Numbered from the stretch's first letter, positions 41,086 to 49,957 are shown. The stretch: 64,000 nt of DNA from JAHFOW01 sp046350595 (GCA_046350595.1 JAXMAC010000004.1:25383-89382), one strand, 5' to 3'. Translations and numbers: made by a program. Notes: a model not told the origin generated them from the letters alone.

Positions 41086-41570
41086 GAAACCGACCTCCCT
41101 TATTTTGTATTTTGGTACAAAAATAACCGGGAAAAAACATTTAAATTTTTTCCTGAAATATTTTTAATTGAGATAAATATTCTTTTTCGATGGTTAACAT
41201 TCTCAATAGAACTCTCTCTATGACAAAGAAGATGAAAACCGTGTTACGGCAGAAGTCATCTCCCGGATGGAATTGACGATACTCGTCAGTGAGTAAAAGC
41301 CGGTCGCTACTAAAACGCTTGATTCAACATATGAGAAAGTTTAGAATGCTACATAGTATCAACAACAAACGTTATCAATTCAAAATATTATGATAATCGA
41401 AATCAACATTTTTATGCAAGTAATTTTGAATTCCAGGAAAGAACAAACAATTGTCAAGGCAGATAGAACGCAGCTACATGGGCGGCCTTCAGTAGATGGA
41501 AATTGATTTGGATGAAAAATTGCGTACCTTTACTACTTTGGAATATTTTTTTACTAGAGAATGAACGTAT
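41086..41570. other. Intergenic region upstream of era
   Basis: AT-rich, no gene supported. A short open stretch (ENRVTAEVISRMELTILVSE, near 41232-41295) could be a coding scrap. It must hold the divergent promoters for the polyferredoxin gene and era, which I could not place. Confidence 0.4.
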
Positions 41571-42470
41571 ATGCCAACAGATAAAAAAACAGGTAAGTCT
41601 GGCTATGTAGCTATTGTAGGCAAACCGAATGTGGGGAAATCAACCCTGATTAACGACTTTATGGGTTGCAAATTATCCATTGTCTCCCCAAAACCACAAA
41701 CTACAAGAAAAAAAATTATGGGGGTGCTAACGAAGGAGAATTGCCAGATCGTCTTTTTCGATACACCGGGTATCATGGCGCCAAAATATGAATTGCAGAA
41801 ATATATGGTAAAGGAGGCCTACCATGCGATAGAAGATGCAGACATAGTCCTCATGATGATAGAGCCTTCCGGGCTACCCGATCAGAACGATAGAGAGTTT
41901 TTACAAAAAATATCCTCTCTGAAAACCCCTGTTATTCTGGCTATTAATAAAATTGACCTGGTTGAAAAGGATACCCTGATACCGGTTATTGATGCATTCA
42001 GCAAACTGTTTCCGTTTGCTGAGATCGTCCCCGTTTCTGCCTTAAAGCAAATGAATCTGGACTTATTGCTCACGATTTTTGAGAAATATCTGCCCGAAGG
42101 CGATCCATTTTTCCCGGAAGATTATATGACCGATTACAATGAAAGGTTCCTTGCATCTGAAATCATACGCGAAAAGGTCTTTGAATTTTATGGGGAGGAA
42201 ATCCCATATTCGACAACAGTCGAAATTGAAGAATTCAAGGAACGGGAAAAAAACAAGGACTTCATCAAGGCCATCATTTATGTAGAACGTGCTTCACAAA
42301 AGGGTATTATTATCGGCGAGGACGGGAAGGCGATTAAACGAGTCGGCGTTATTGCACGGGAGGAGATTGAGAAACAAATCGGCAGAAAGGTATATCTGGA
42401 ACTGTGGGTAAAGGTTATGGAGAAATGGAGAAGAGACGCCAATAAACTAAAAAAACTCGGATATAAATAG
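41571..42470 (+). CDS. era: GTPase Era
   Basis: 299 residues: G1 GKPNVGKSTL near 17, G2 QTTRKKI, G3 FFDTPGI near 63, G4 NKID near 125, and a C-terminal KH domain (GIIIGEDGKAIKRVGVIARE near 244) that binds the 3' end of 16S rRNA. It acts in 30S assembly. The flank to the right is where the accessory region begins. Confidence 0.96.
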   Translation: MPTDKKTGKSGYVAIVGKPNVGKSTLINDFMGCKLSIVSPKPQTTRKKIMGVLTKENCQIVFFDTPGIMAPKYELQKYMVKEAYHAIEDADIVLMMIEPSGLPDQNDREFLQKISSLKTPVILAINKIDLVEKDTLIPVIDAFSKLFPFAEIVPVSALKQMNLDLLLTIFEKYLPEGDPFFPEDYMTDYNERFLASEIIREKVFEFYGEEIPYSTTVEIEEFKEREKNKDFIKAIIYVERASQKGIIIGEDGKAIKRVGVIAREEIEKQIGRKVYLELWVKVMEKWRRDANKLKKLGYK

Positions 42471-42499
42471 CGTCTGAACGAAAACACAAATTACCCAGT

Positions 42500-42645
42500 A
42501 AGTTATAATATATTCATGATCCGGAGCAAGGACACAAAACCGGAAATCATGGTCAGAAAATGGTGGATTGAGAAGATTAACAGGAATAAGCAGCCTGATA
42601 CCGAAAATACAGGAAATTATAACAATATTTGAATTTCTTTTATGA
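42500..42645 (+). pseudogene. vsr remnant with internal deletion
   Basis: Bases 42500-42555 match the start of vsr copy 3 (SYN.SMIRSKDTKPEIMVRK) and 42557-42645 match its end (WWIEKINRNKQ, TIFEFLL). About 150 bases coding for the catalytic centre are deleted between them. Its stop overlaps the ATG of NUDIX copy 1 exactly as in the other vsr-NUDIX unit. Confidence 0.75.
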
Positions 42646-43040
42646 AACACATTCAAGTCGCTTGTGCAATTATTGAAAAGGAAGGGAAAGTTCTTTCTGC
42701 ACAGCGGAGCAAATCCATGAGTTTGCCGCTAAAATGGGAATTTCCTGGTGGCAAGATTAATAACGGCGAAAGCCTTATAGAATGTCTCAAGCGCGAATTG
42801 CAAGAAGAATTAGGCATTGAAGCGGCGATAGGTCATCTTCTTCCGCCAGTAACGCACAGATACCAAACATTTTTAGTCACACTCCATCCGTTCATCTGTA
42901 AAATCATTGCCGGCGAAATCACGCTTCATGAACATATAGCACTTGCCTGGTTAACTCCTCAGGAACTTCATACACTCGACTGGGCAGAAGCAGACGTGCC
43001 GGTGATACAGTTATATCGGGAATTTCTCAAGACTCATTAA
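42642..43040 (+). CDS. NUDIX pyrophosphohydrolase (MutT-like), copy 1
   Basis: 132 residues with a complete NUDIX box GGKINNGESLIECLKRELQE ending ELGI near residue 38. MutT-type members hydrolyse oxidised or non-canonical (d)NTPs. The C-terminal AWLTPQELHTLDWAEADVPV is typical of the CTP/8-oxo-dGTP subgroup. It overlaps the vsr remnant by ATGA and is about 93% identical by eye to copy 2 at 46171; the helicase that follows copy 2 is absent here. Confidence 0.88.
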   Translation: MKHIQVACAIIEKEGKVLSAQRSKSMSLPLKWEFPGGKINNGESLIECLKRELQEELGIEAAIGHLLPPVTHRYQTFLVTLHPFICKIIAGEITLHEHIALAWLTPQELHTLDWAEADVPVIQLYREFLKTH

Positions 43041-43138
43041 GGGAGAGATATACGGGATATTTATGATTGTCTCACTAATATCAAAATGCTATCATTCCGG
43101 AACTTTTATTTTCTGAAATAGGCAAGGAGTAATTTATT

Positions 43139-43348
43139 ATGTCCATAATATTAGAAAACAAACTATCCAATTTAATCAATGAAATAAAGGAAATTAAAAA
43201 AGAATTGATTCTTCTAGAAATTAAAAAGAAACACGGTGTAAAGTACAAATTAAATAAATGGAAGTCGTTGGGAAAAGAAATATCATCAAAATGGAATAAA
43301 ATCTCAGCAGAAGAAGAAATAAATATGCAGCGGGAGAAATCCTGGTGA
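43139..43348 (+). CDS. Antitoxin of a PIN-type module
   Basis: 69 residues, helical and lysine/glutamate-rich (LINEIKEIKKELILLEIKKK), no recognised DNA-binding motif. Its stop overlaps the GTG of the next gene (GTGA), the layout of vapBC-type modules. Family not recognised. Confidence 0.6.
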   Translation: MSIILENKLSNLINEIKEIKKELILLEIKKKHGVKYKLNKWKSLGKEISSKWNKISAEEEINMQREKSW

Positions 43349-43749
43349 AGAAACTTACCATTGACAGCTCGGTAATCATCTCGTCTCTTCTGAAAAAAGA
43401 ACAACTACATAAAGAGGCGCTGACAATATGGGAAGATGTACTGAAAGGTAAAAGTTTTGTAATCAACCCTTTTTCTATTTTAGTAGAAGTTGTATCAGCA
43501 ATCAGAAGAAGAACTGGCATGGTATCTCTTGCCAGAAAGGTTAAGGAAGAATTAATGAATACCGAAAATCTTCCCTTTGTTATCCTGAACGATAAATCTG
43601 CTATAGAAGCAGCGGAGATAGCAGCAAAAACAGGTTTAAGAGGGATGGATGCTTTGGTAGTTCAGGTATCAAAAGAGTACGGTACAGATTTGGTGAGTTT
43701 TGATAAAGAAATGATGAAGAAGGCAAAGGTAGTCTTGAAAAAGAGGTAA
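43345..43749 (+). CDS. PIN-domain toxin (VapC-like)
   Basis: 134 residues with PIN acidic positions: LTIDSSVIISSLL (Asp near 6), an internal ILVEVVSAIRRRTG (Glu near 48) and GLRGMDALVVQVS (Asp near 102), LVSFDKEM (Asp near 118). Such toxins are Mg-dependent RNases that cut tRNA or rRNA. Starts with GTG, coupled to the upstream antitoxin. Confidence 0.8.
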   Translation: MKKLTIDSSVIISSLLKKEQLHKEALTIWEDVLKGKSFVINPFSILVEVVSAIRRRTGMVSLARKVKEELMNTENLPFVILNDKSAIEAAEIAAKTGLRGMDALVVQVSKEYGTDLVSFDKEMMKKAKVVLKKR

Positions 43750-43800
43750 GATATGAAAAATTATATTGTTACAGAACGTGAATTTTAAATATCTAATGTG

Positions 43801-43890
43801 ATGAGGCATTAAAAATTGCAAAAGAGGCGGGAGATAAAGAAAATGCCTGATTATTCAGGAAAATATTTTTAGATAAAGGAATACCATATG
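43801..43890 (+). pseudogene. Small antitoxin-like scrap
   Basis: DEALKIAKEAGDKENA, a TGA, then LFRKIFLDKGIPYE in the same frame. It looks like the end of a small antitoxin with a nonsense codon. Preceded at 43753 by a short MKNYIVTEREF frame. Confidence 0.3.
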
Positions 43891-44109
43891 AAACTCAAAG
43901 TTGTTGTTCATGAGGCAGAAGAAGGTGGTTACTGGGCTGAAGTGCCTGCCATTTCAGGCTGTTTTACACAGGGCGATACATGGGAAGAATTATTACAGAA
44001 TATCTACGAAGCAATTGAGGCGTGTCTTTCTGTTGAAGTTGAAAGCATCCAAATAAAACCAGAAGATAAGGTGCTGGAAATTGCTGAAATTCAGGAAAAC
44101 GAACTGTGA
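43888..44109 (+). CDS. HicB-family antitoxin, orphan
   Basis: 73 residues: LKVVVHEAEEGGYWAEVPAI then SGCFTQGDTWEELLQNIYEA, the standard partial RNase H-like HicB fold. HicB neutralises the HicA mRNA interferase, but no HicA gene lies on either side. There is no helix-turn-helix extension. The next frame is a broken vsr. Confidence 0.75.
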   Translation: MKLKVVVHEAEEGGYWAEVPAISGCFTQGDTWEELLQNIYEAIEACLSVEVESIQIKPEDKVLEIAEIQENEL

Positions 44110-44139
44110 TGAAGATTGATAATTATTCGGAAAAAATTC

Positions 44140-44415
44140 ATGGCAGACATTCATAGCAAGAAAACCAGAAGTTATAATATGTCCATGATCCGGAGCAAGG
44201 ACACGAAACCGGAAATCATCGTCAGAAAATTCCTGTTTGGGAATGGCTTTCGATATAAACTTCATGATAAAATGTTACCTGGCAAGCCAGGCCTTGTCTT
44301 CCCGAAATATAAAACGGTTATATTTATTCATGGCTGTTTCTGGCATGGTCATGATGGCTGTAAATATTTCGTAGTACCTAAAACGCGGACAAAATGGTGG
44401 CTTGAGAAAATTTGA
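44140..44415 (+). pseudogene. vsr copy 2: truncated, catalytic Asp lost
   Basis: 91 codons from MADIHSKKTRSYNMSMIRSK to KWWLEKI. Compared with copy 3, the GKPDLVLP segment has become GKPGLVFP, so the aspartate expected to bind the catalytic metal in Vsr endonucleases is replaced by Gly. The last 30 codons are missing; a stop follows LEKI and a new gene fragment begins. Almost certainly non-functional. Confidence 0.75.
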
Positions 44416-44416
44416 T

Positions 44417-44764
44417 ATGAAAACCATAAATCCTGATATTCAAAACCTCTTGAAATACGGCGTTCGAAAGCCCAATCCCACTTATTGGTGCCAAAGGTGT
44501 AATGTTCCACTGATTCAGGAAAAATGTGAAAATTGTCGTAAGCAGGGTATTGTTGTAACCAAGAGTTTTTTAAGACCTGTTTTTAAAGAAGAACTGGATT
44601 TCATTAGAAAACAATCTCGTTCAAGATCAAAGTGGTTTTCTTTGCCGGATTTATCCATTTGGTCTGCTAAAAGAAATTATTATTATAATGGCGAAAAGAT
44701 TTTTACAACAGCAGGATTAACAGATGGCGACCCACTGGGAATAAAATTTAAGAAAAAAATATAA
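44417..44764 (+). CDS. N-terminal fragment of a PAPS-reductase-like protein
   Basis: 115 residues with a zinc-ribbon-like YWCQRCNVPLIQEKCENC near residue 22 and SFLRPVFKEELDFI near 58, which resemble the N-terminal part of archaeal-type phosphoadenosine-phosphosulfate-reductase-domain proteins. The nucleotide-binding domain is absent; the frame ends GIKFKKKI. Probably a fragment brought in or truncated by rearrangement. Confidence 0.45.
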   Translation: MKTINPDIQNLLKYGVRKPNPTYWCQRCNVPLIQEKCENCRKQGIVVTKSFLRPVFKEELDFIRKQSRSRSKWFSLPDLSIWSAKRNYYYNGEKIFTTAGLTDGDPLGIKFKKKI

Positions 44765-44858
44765 ATTCACTTGATATATTGAAAGCGTATTACATAAAAA
44801 AGAGAGACGAAATAAGTACTTTGGATGCCTATAATAAGGCAAAAGAGGAGGTGAATAA

Positions 44859-45113
44859 ATGTCAATAGTGTTAAAACTTGATATACCAGAAGGGGCATTT
44901 TCAGCACTCCGAAAGGAGCCTTCTGAGTTTGCCAGTGAATTAAGACTCGCGGCAGCAGTTAAATGGTATGAAATGGGAAGAATATCGCAGGAAAAGACTG
45001 CGGAAATAGCGGGTCTCACGCGCGCTGAATTTATATTTTCGTTGGGGAAATTTAGCGTTTCGCCGTTTCAGTATACCATTGAAGAAATAAAAGAAGAAAT
45101 ATCCCATGAATAG
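44859..45113 (+). CDS. UPF0175-family antitoxin
   Basis: 84 residues: LKLDIPEGAFSAL, then ELRLAAAVKWYEMGRISQEK and TAEIAGLTRAEFIFSLGKF, the UPF0175 pattern. These small DNA-binding proteins pair with DUF3368 PIN-like toxins. GAGGTG precedes the ATG. Its stop overlaps the start of the toxin fragment by eight bases. Confidence 0.8.
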   Translation: MSIVLKLDIPEGAFSALRKEPSEFASELRLAAAVKWYEMGRISQEKTAEIAGLTRAEFIFSLGKFSVSPFQYTIEEIKEEISHE

Positions 45114-45240
45114 GCGATGGGTTGTTAATACATCACCATTAATTTTATTGAGTAAGATAGGGTATCTGCATCTTCTTACAGACTTGTGTGCGGTAATTCC
45201 AAAGGGTGAAATTCCCTATTACTTACTCAACGTTCCGTGA
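45106..45240 (+). pseudogene. Truncated DUF3368 PIN-like toxin
   Basis: 44 codons reading RRWVVNTSPLILLSKIGYLH then LLTDLCAVIPKGEI, the standard N-terminus of DUF3368 toxins, which normally run to about 160 residues. The TGA after LLNVP removes the rest, including most acidic active-site residues. Its antitoxin upstream is intact. Confidence 0.65.
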
Positions 45241-45259
45241 TTAGAAAAACTTTTTAGAA

Positions 45260-45613
45260 ATGGCAAAATTAAACAGGATTCGTCAGAAGATTATTGACAA
45301 GGATTATTATATTTCGTCTCATGCAGAGGATGAAATGCTGGATGACGCATTAGAACGGGTAGATATCGAAAATGCAATTTTAAAAGGAAATATGATTTGT
45401 GAATTTTGCGGTGGGCAAACGGTTGAGAGAAGGGTAAAAAGACAACACTGGCTTCGCAGCAGGTTATATATTGTCGAAAATGTGCCTGCAGAGGTTTGTA
45501 CTGAATGCGGGGAGCGATACTTTCATGCCACGGTTCTTGATAAAATAGATCGCTTTCTTGAGGCATCACATACTGTAAAGGATAAGATAGAGGTCGAAGT
45601 TGTGAGTTTTTAA
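45260..45613 (+). CDS. DUF4258-YgiT zinc-finger fusion
   Basis: 117 residues. The first 45 (IIDKDYYISSHAEDEMLDDA, VDIENAILKG) match the start of DUF4258 toxins; the rest (CEFCGGQTVERRV, then VPAEVCTECGERYFH) is a YgiT/MqsA-type zinc finger with two CxxC pairs. These are normally two adjacent genes, toxin then antitoxin. Here the toxin's second half is gone and the frames are joined, so the product may be a zinc-finger protein with a vestigial toxin start. Confidence 0.65.
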   Translation: MAKLNRIRQKIIDKDYYISSHAEDEMLDDALERVDIENAILKGNMICEFCGGQTVERRVKRQHWLRSRLYIVENVPAEVCTECGERYFHATVLDKIDRFLEASHTVKDKIEVEVVSF

Positions 45614-45811
45614 AAAATAGAAACATCTGAGGAAGGTTGGAAGGTCAGGAAAGTTAAAAAGGATAATTTCCGTATGCACCATTCCTGGTTTTCTTGTTTT
45701 CCTTAGCGGTAAGATAGGTAATAAATAAATATACACATACGCAAAACAGTATCAATTGAGTCCTTTTGGTTGCAGGAATAAAGAAAATGGTTGATTATTC
45801 AGAAAAAATTC

Positions 45812-46174
45812 ATGGCAGACGTTCATAACAAAAAAACCAGAAGTTATAACATGTCCATGATTCGGAGTAAGGACACAAAACCGGAAATCATCGTCAGAAA
45901 ATTTCTTTTTGGGAATGGATTCAGATATAAACTTCATGATAAAATGTTACCAGGCAAACCAGACCTTGTTCTTCCAAAATATAAAACTGTTGTATTTATT
46001 CACGGCTGTTTCTGGCATGGCCATGAGGGCTGTAAATATTTTGTAGTACCCAAAACACGTACAAAATGGTGGCTTGAGAAGATTAACCGGAATAAACAGC
46101 TTGATACTGAAAACTCCGGGAAATTAAAAAAACTGGACTGGAAAATCTTAACGATATTTGAATTTCTTTCATGA
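45812..46174 (+). CDS. vsr: Very-short-patch-repair-like endonuclease (Vsr), copy 3
   Basis: 120 residues: MSMIRSKDTKPEIIVRKFLF near 13, GKPDLVLPKYKTVVF near 47 (metal-site Asp), FIHGCFWHGHEGCKYF near 63 and LDWKILTIFEF at the end. Vsr nicks beside T:G mismatches left by deaminated 5-methylcytosine. It is somewhat short: after TIFEF the usual 'cel' strand and final helix are replaced by the stop overlapping NUDIX copy 2. No cytosine methyltransferase is in the window. Confidence 0.8.
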   Translation: MADVHNKKTRSYNMSMIRSKDTKPEIIVRKFLFGNGFRYKLHDKMLPGKPDLVLPKYKTVVFIHGCFWHGHEGCKYFVVPKTRTKWWLEKINRNKQLDTENSGKLKKLDWKILTIFEFLS

Positions 46175-46575
46175 GACATTTTCAAGTTACTTGTGCAATT
46201 ATTGAGAAGGAAGGGAAAGTTCTTTCTACGCAGCGGAGCAAATCTATGAGTTTACCGCTAAAATGGGAATTCCCTGGTGGCAAGATTAATAACGGAGAAA
46301 GCCTTATAGGATGTCTCAAGCGCGAATTGCAAGAAGAATTAGGCATAGAAGCTGCTATAGGACATCCTCTTCCAGTTGTAACGCACCGCTATCAAACATT
46401 TTTAGTCACGCTCCATCCGTTCATCTGTAGAATAGTCTATGGTGAAATCACGCTTCATGAGCATGTAGCACTTGCTTGGTTAACTCCCCAGGAACTTCAT
46501 ACACTCGACTGGGCAGAAGCAGACGTGCCAGTGATACAGTTATATCGGGAATTTCTCAAGACTCATCAAGGGTGA
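46171..46575 (+). CDS. NUDIX pyrophosphohydrolase (MutT-like), copy 2
   Basis: 134 residues, complete NUDIX box (GGKINNGESLIGCLKRELQE ELGI). It overlaps vsr by ATGA and is followed seven bases later by the helicase, so vsr, NUDIX and helicase form one operon. The pairing of a NUDIX enzyme with a DUF3427 helicase is recurrent in bacteria to my knowledge and may belong to a nucleotide-modification or defence function. Confidence 0.88.
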   Translation: MRHFQVTCAIIEKEGKVLSTQRSKSMSLPLKWEFPGGKINNGESLIGCLKRELQEELGIEAAIGHPLPVVTHRYQTFLVTLHPFICRIVYGEITLHEHVALAWLTPQELHTLDWAEADVPVIQLYREFLKTHQG

Positions 46576-46582
46576 CGTGTTA

Positions 46583-49534
46583 ATGCATTACTCTCTTCAC
46601 AACAAGATCGATTCCATTCCCGCGGGCATCTATGACGCCCTGCTCGATGAAAGACTGAGAGATACCCTTAAGTCCCACCCTGAGGTGCGAGCTGTTCTGT
46701 CCAAGCTTGATCCAGAGGAACAGCCTGCGCGCTATGCATCATTCATTGCCAAAGTAATTGAACAGGTGCTGCGACAGGAAGTTAATCCTGATGTACGCCT
46801 TGCCCTCTGCAACCGATTAATCGACGTTATATCGGATGATGCAAACAGAAGCCACTTTAAAAAACAGCGGCTTGTGCAGGGTCAAGAGTCCGTGTTAGAG
46901 GAGATTACGCCGCCTCATTATGCACAGCAAGGCATTCCGCGCCCAGTAACCCCTCTTGTCGAAAGCAGCTTGTTTACTGGTTCGCCTCATGAACCTCAGC
47001 TTTCCCATGAATTGCTTCAAGAGATGCGCTCTGCTGATGGGGTAGATATACTGGTTTCTTTCATCAAGTGGTCAGGGTTACGTCTTCTGATGCCTGCCTT
47101 TGAGGATCTTCTAACGTGTAATGTTCCCGTTAGGATCATTACTACCTCATATATGAGTGTGTCAGATCCTCCTGTGGTGGAATGGCTAGCAAAGCAACCA
47201 AACGTAGAGGTAAGAGTATCTTATGATACTGACAGAACGCGATTACACGCCAAGGCATATCATTTTCTCCGTAAGTCCGGCTTCTCTACGGCCTATATCG
47301 GCTCGGCCAATATATCATACGCGGCAATAACGAGTGGACTCGAGTGGAATCTCAAGATAACAGCCCAGGATATGCCACATATACTCAACAAGTTCTGCGC
47401 AGAGTTTGAGACATATTGGAACAGTCGAGAGTTTGTTCGGTTTGATTCTGGTAATCCCCGCCCACTCCGTGAGGCAATACAGCATGCCCGTAATCCGAGA
47501 ACTCAAGTTCCAATAGCTTTTTTTGACCTTCGCCCCCACCCCTTTCAGGAGCGCATTCTCGACGCGCTAGAATCAGATCGTAATATTCACGGTCACTGGC
47601 GCAACCTTGTCATTGCTGCCACGGGCACGGGAAAAACAATCATCGCGGCCTTTGATTTCAAGCGTTTCCTTGAAATACGCCATAGTCAGGCACGGCTCCT
47701 ATTTGTTGCGCATCGGCGAGAAATTCTTGAGCAGGCTATAGCCACCTTTAGAAATGTACTGCGCATCGCTGATTTTGGGGAACTCCTCGTTGGCCCGTTT
47801 CAAGCCGTTCGCATGGACCATTTGTTTTGTTCGGTGGATATGCTGGCAAGCCGTAGGCTATGGGAGCAAGTTAGCAAAGATTTCTACGATTATATCGTTA
47901 TTGATGAAGCGCATCACGGCCCGGCAGAGAGTTATCGCCCCATCTTTGACCATTTCAACCCTCGTATATTGCTTGGTCTGACAGTGACACCTGAGCGTAT
48001 GGATGGAAGAAGTGTGGCTGCGGATTTTGGAAATCGGTTTGCGGCAGAAATCCGTTTGCCGGAAGCACTTGAGGAAAAGCTACTTTGCCCATTTCATTAC
48101 TTTGGTGTTACCGATCCCGTACCTATCAATGAAGACAAATTTTGGAAAAATGGTAAATATGACATCCAAGAACTTGAAAACGTCTATACCGGCGCCCATA
48201 TTTTGGCTAAACAGCGCCTTGACGCCATACTCAAGGCACTCCTGTGCTACGAGCCTGATTTATTTCTCGTAAGAGGTATTGGATTTTGTGTATCAGTAAA
48301 GCACGCGAAATACATGGCGCAAATGTTCAACGACCGTGGGATTCCGTCCGCTGTTCTTATAGGAGAGACAAACGATGAGGCGCGAACTGCTCTTTTGCGG
48401 GATTTCAAAGGAGGTAAACTGACTTTTCTGTTTACTCGTGATGTACTCAATGAGGGGCTTGATGTCCCTGATGTGAATACCGTCTTGTTTTTAAGACCAA
48501 CGGAAAGTCTCACTGTGTTTTTGCAGCAGTTGGGCAGAGGGTTACGCCACGCGCCTGGAAAGGATTGTCTAACTGTTCTTGATTTTGTTGGGCAAGCTCA
48601 TAGGCGTTATCGCATCGATCTAAAGCTGAAAGCGTTATTACCAAAACATCGCTTTGCCATTGATCGAGAAGTTGAACTCAATTTCCCTCATCTTCCTGCA
48701 GGATGTTCCATCCAACTCGACCGTCTTGCACGAGAATATGTCCTTACAAACATCCGTGAGAATTTACGAAACCTTGCTGTTCAAATTCCAGAGCGTTTGC
48801 AAACCTTTGAGAGTGAATCAAGGTTGCTTCTCACTTTTAGCAACTTCGTACGTTACCATGAATATGAGCCTGATATGCTACTTGTGAGAGAAACATGGTC
48901 AGGTTGGAAAGCTAAGGCTCGCCTCGTACCACCTCCACAGGACCCAGACATCATTCAGCTCAAGGATGCTCTTCTGAGGTCTGCCGTCACAACTGGTCCT
49001 AGAGAAATCACTCGGTTACGTCAGGTTGTAGCAAAACTCCGGCAAGGCGATGTTTCAGGGGCATTATCTGTAGCTGGCAAATCTATCATGTCCATTCATT
49101 ACCGATTGTGGGGGAAGCCGGGCGCAAAACATGGAATTACGACTATTGAGGATTCGTTTAAACGACTTGCTGGTAACCCGTCTGTACTTGCCGATCTGGA
49201 CGAAATTCTCGAATGGGCAGTTACAGAAACACGAATCAGCGGGATTCCTGTAGATTTGCCCTTCCCATGCACATTTGAACTTCATGCGCAATATAGCAAC
49301 GTGGATATCAAGGCTGCGCTTGGACAGACAACACTCGAATCTTCTGGTCAAACTGGTGTTGGTGTTATGCACTTCAGAGATTTAAAGGCGTACTCTTTAC
49401 TTATTACATTCCAGAAGACCGAGCGTGAATTCTCCCCGAGTACCATGTATGCGGACTACCCTATTAGCCGGGAACTATTGCACTGGGAATCACGTCAAAC
49501 ACCACACAAGATAGCGAGACTGGCCAAAATCTGA
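46583..49534 (+). CDS. PLD/DEAH-box helicase with DUF3427, 3' frameshifted
   Basis: 983 residues before the first frameshift: an N-terminal helical part, a phospholipase-D-like nuclease domain (about 120-300; HAKAYHFL and YIGSANIS), helicase domain 1 (ATGTGKTII near 348, IDEAHHGPAES near 438), helicase domain 2 (QQLGRGLRHAPGKDCL near 650) and most of DUF3427 (about 810-983, FSPSTMYADYPISRELLHWE). PLD-helicases of this type occur in DNA repair and phage defence islands. After HWESRQTPHK the expected ETGQNLINCKERGYTILLF lies in another frame, so this end is degenerate. ATG at 46583 is preferred; GTG at 46577 is possible. Confidence 0.85.
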   Translation: MHYSLHNKIDSIPAGIYDALLDERLRDTLKSHPEVRAVLSKLDPEEQPARYASFIAKVIEQVLRQEVNPDVRLALCNRLIDVISDDANRSHFKKQRLVQGQESVLEEITPPHYAQQGIPRPVTPLVESSLFTGSPHEPQLSHELLQEMRSADGVDILVSFIKWSGLRLLMPAFEDLLTCNVPVRIITTSYMSVSDPPVVEWLAKQPNVEVRVSYDTDRTRLHAKAYHFLRKSGFSTAYIGSANISYAAITSGLEWNLKITAQDMPHILNKFCAEFETYWNSREFVRFDSGNPRPLREAIQHARNPRTQVPIAFFDLRPHPFQERILDALESDRNIHGHWRNLVIAATGTGKTIIAAFDFKRFLEIRHSQARLLFVAHRREILEQAIATFRNVLRIADFGELLVGPFQAVRMDHLFCSVDMLASRRLWEQVSKDFYDYIVIDEAHHGPAESYRPIFDHFNPRILLGLTVTPERMDGRSVAADFGNRFAAEIRLPEALEEKLLCPFHYFGVTDPVPINEDKFWKNGKYDIQELENVYTGAHILAKQRLDAILKALLCYEPDLFLVRGIGFCVSVKHAKYMAQMFNDRGIPSAVLIGETNDEARTALLRDFKGGKLTFLFTRDVLNEGLDVPDVNTVLFLRPTESLTVFLQQLGRGLRHAPGKDCLTVLDFVGQAHRRYRIDLKLKALLPKHRFAIDREVELNFPHLPAGCSIQLDRLAREYVLTNIRENLRNLAVQIPERLQTFESESRLLLTFSNFVRYHEYEPDMLLVRETWSGWKAKARLVPPPQDPDIIQLKDALLRSAVTTGPREITRLRQVVAKLRQGDVSGALSVAGKSIMSIHYRLWGKPGAKHGITTIEDSFKRLAGNPSVLADLDEILEWAVTETRISGIPVDLPFPCTFELHAQYSNVDIKAALGQTTLESSGQTGVGVMHFRDLKAYSLLITFQKTEREFSPSTMYADYPISRELLHWESRQTPHKIARLAKI

Positions 49535-49859
49535 TTAATTGTAAAGAGCGTGGCTATACAATTCTGTTATTTGCTGAGATGTGAAGAAAAGAAATGGGGT
49601 TACTGTACCATTTGTATACTTAGGACCTGCTAGTCTTGTCAATTATGAAAATGAACGACCGATCAAAGTTATTTGGAGATTACGGTACCCTATGCCGGCA
49701 GAGATGTATGAGGAAAAACCGCCGTGGTGGATGATTACCTTAAACAACCATTGGACAGTAGGGTTGCTGAAATCCGATACACCATTGACCTTGAAGGATT
49801 ATCCGGAGAAGTATTTGAAAATGTTTAGCTGGGAAAATTCTTTACTGAATACTATCTAA
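49516..49859 (+). pseudogene. Frameshifted C-terminus of the DUF3427 helicase
   Basis: Frame 1 encodes ETGQNLINCKERGYTILLFA (49516-49576), and frame 3 from about 49582 encodes KKRNGVTVPFVYLGPASLVN, ERPIKVIWRLRYPMPAEMYE and a stop at 49859. Together these are the last third of DUF3427. Two separate one-base deletions would restore a single protein of about 1,090 residues. Confidence 0.8.
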
Positions 49860-49957
49860 ATCCTGCAAAACAATTAAGGTCAATTATCCGCCAGCAATTG
49901 TCTATCAGAGACTTTGAATATAAAATCAACTTGGCAAAAATAGAGGCTTGCGGCTGA
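49838..49957 (+). pseudogene. Coding tail shared with 51227-51382, copy 1
   Basis: FFTEYYLNPAKQLRSIIRQQ then LSIRDFEYKINLAKIEA and TGA. It starts directly at the end of the helicase gene. The same tail occurs 1.4 kb away. Family not recognised. Confidence 0.5.

Noticed and set aside
41232..41295. Possible short gene before era
   Set aside because: Only about 20 residues of coding-like sequence, no start or ribosome site.
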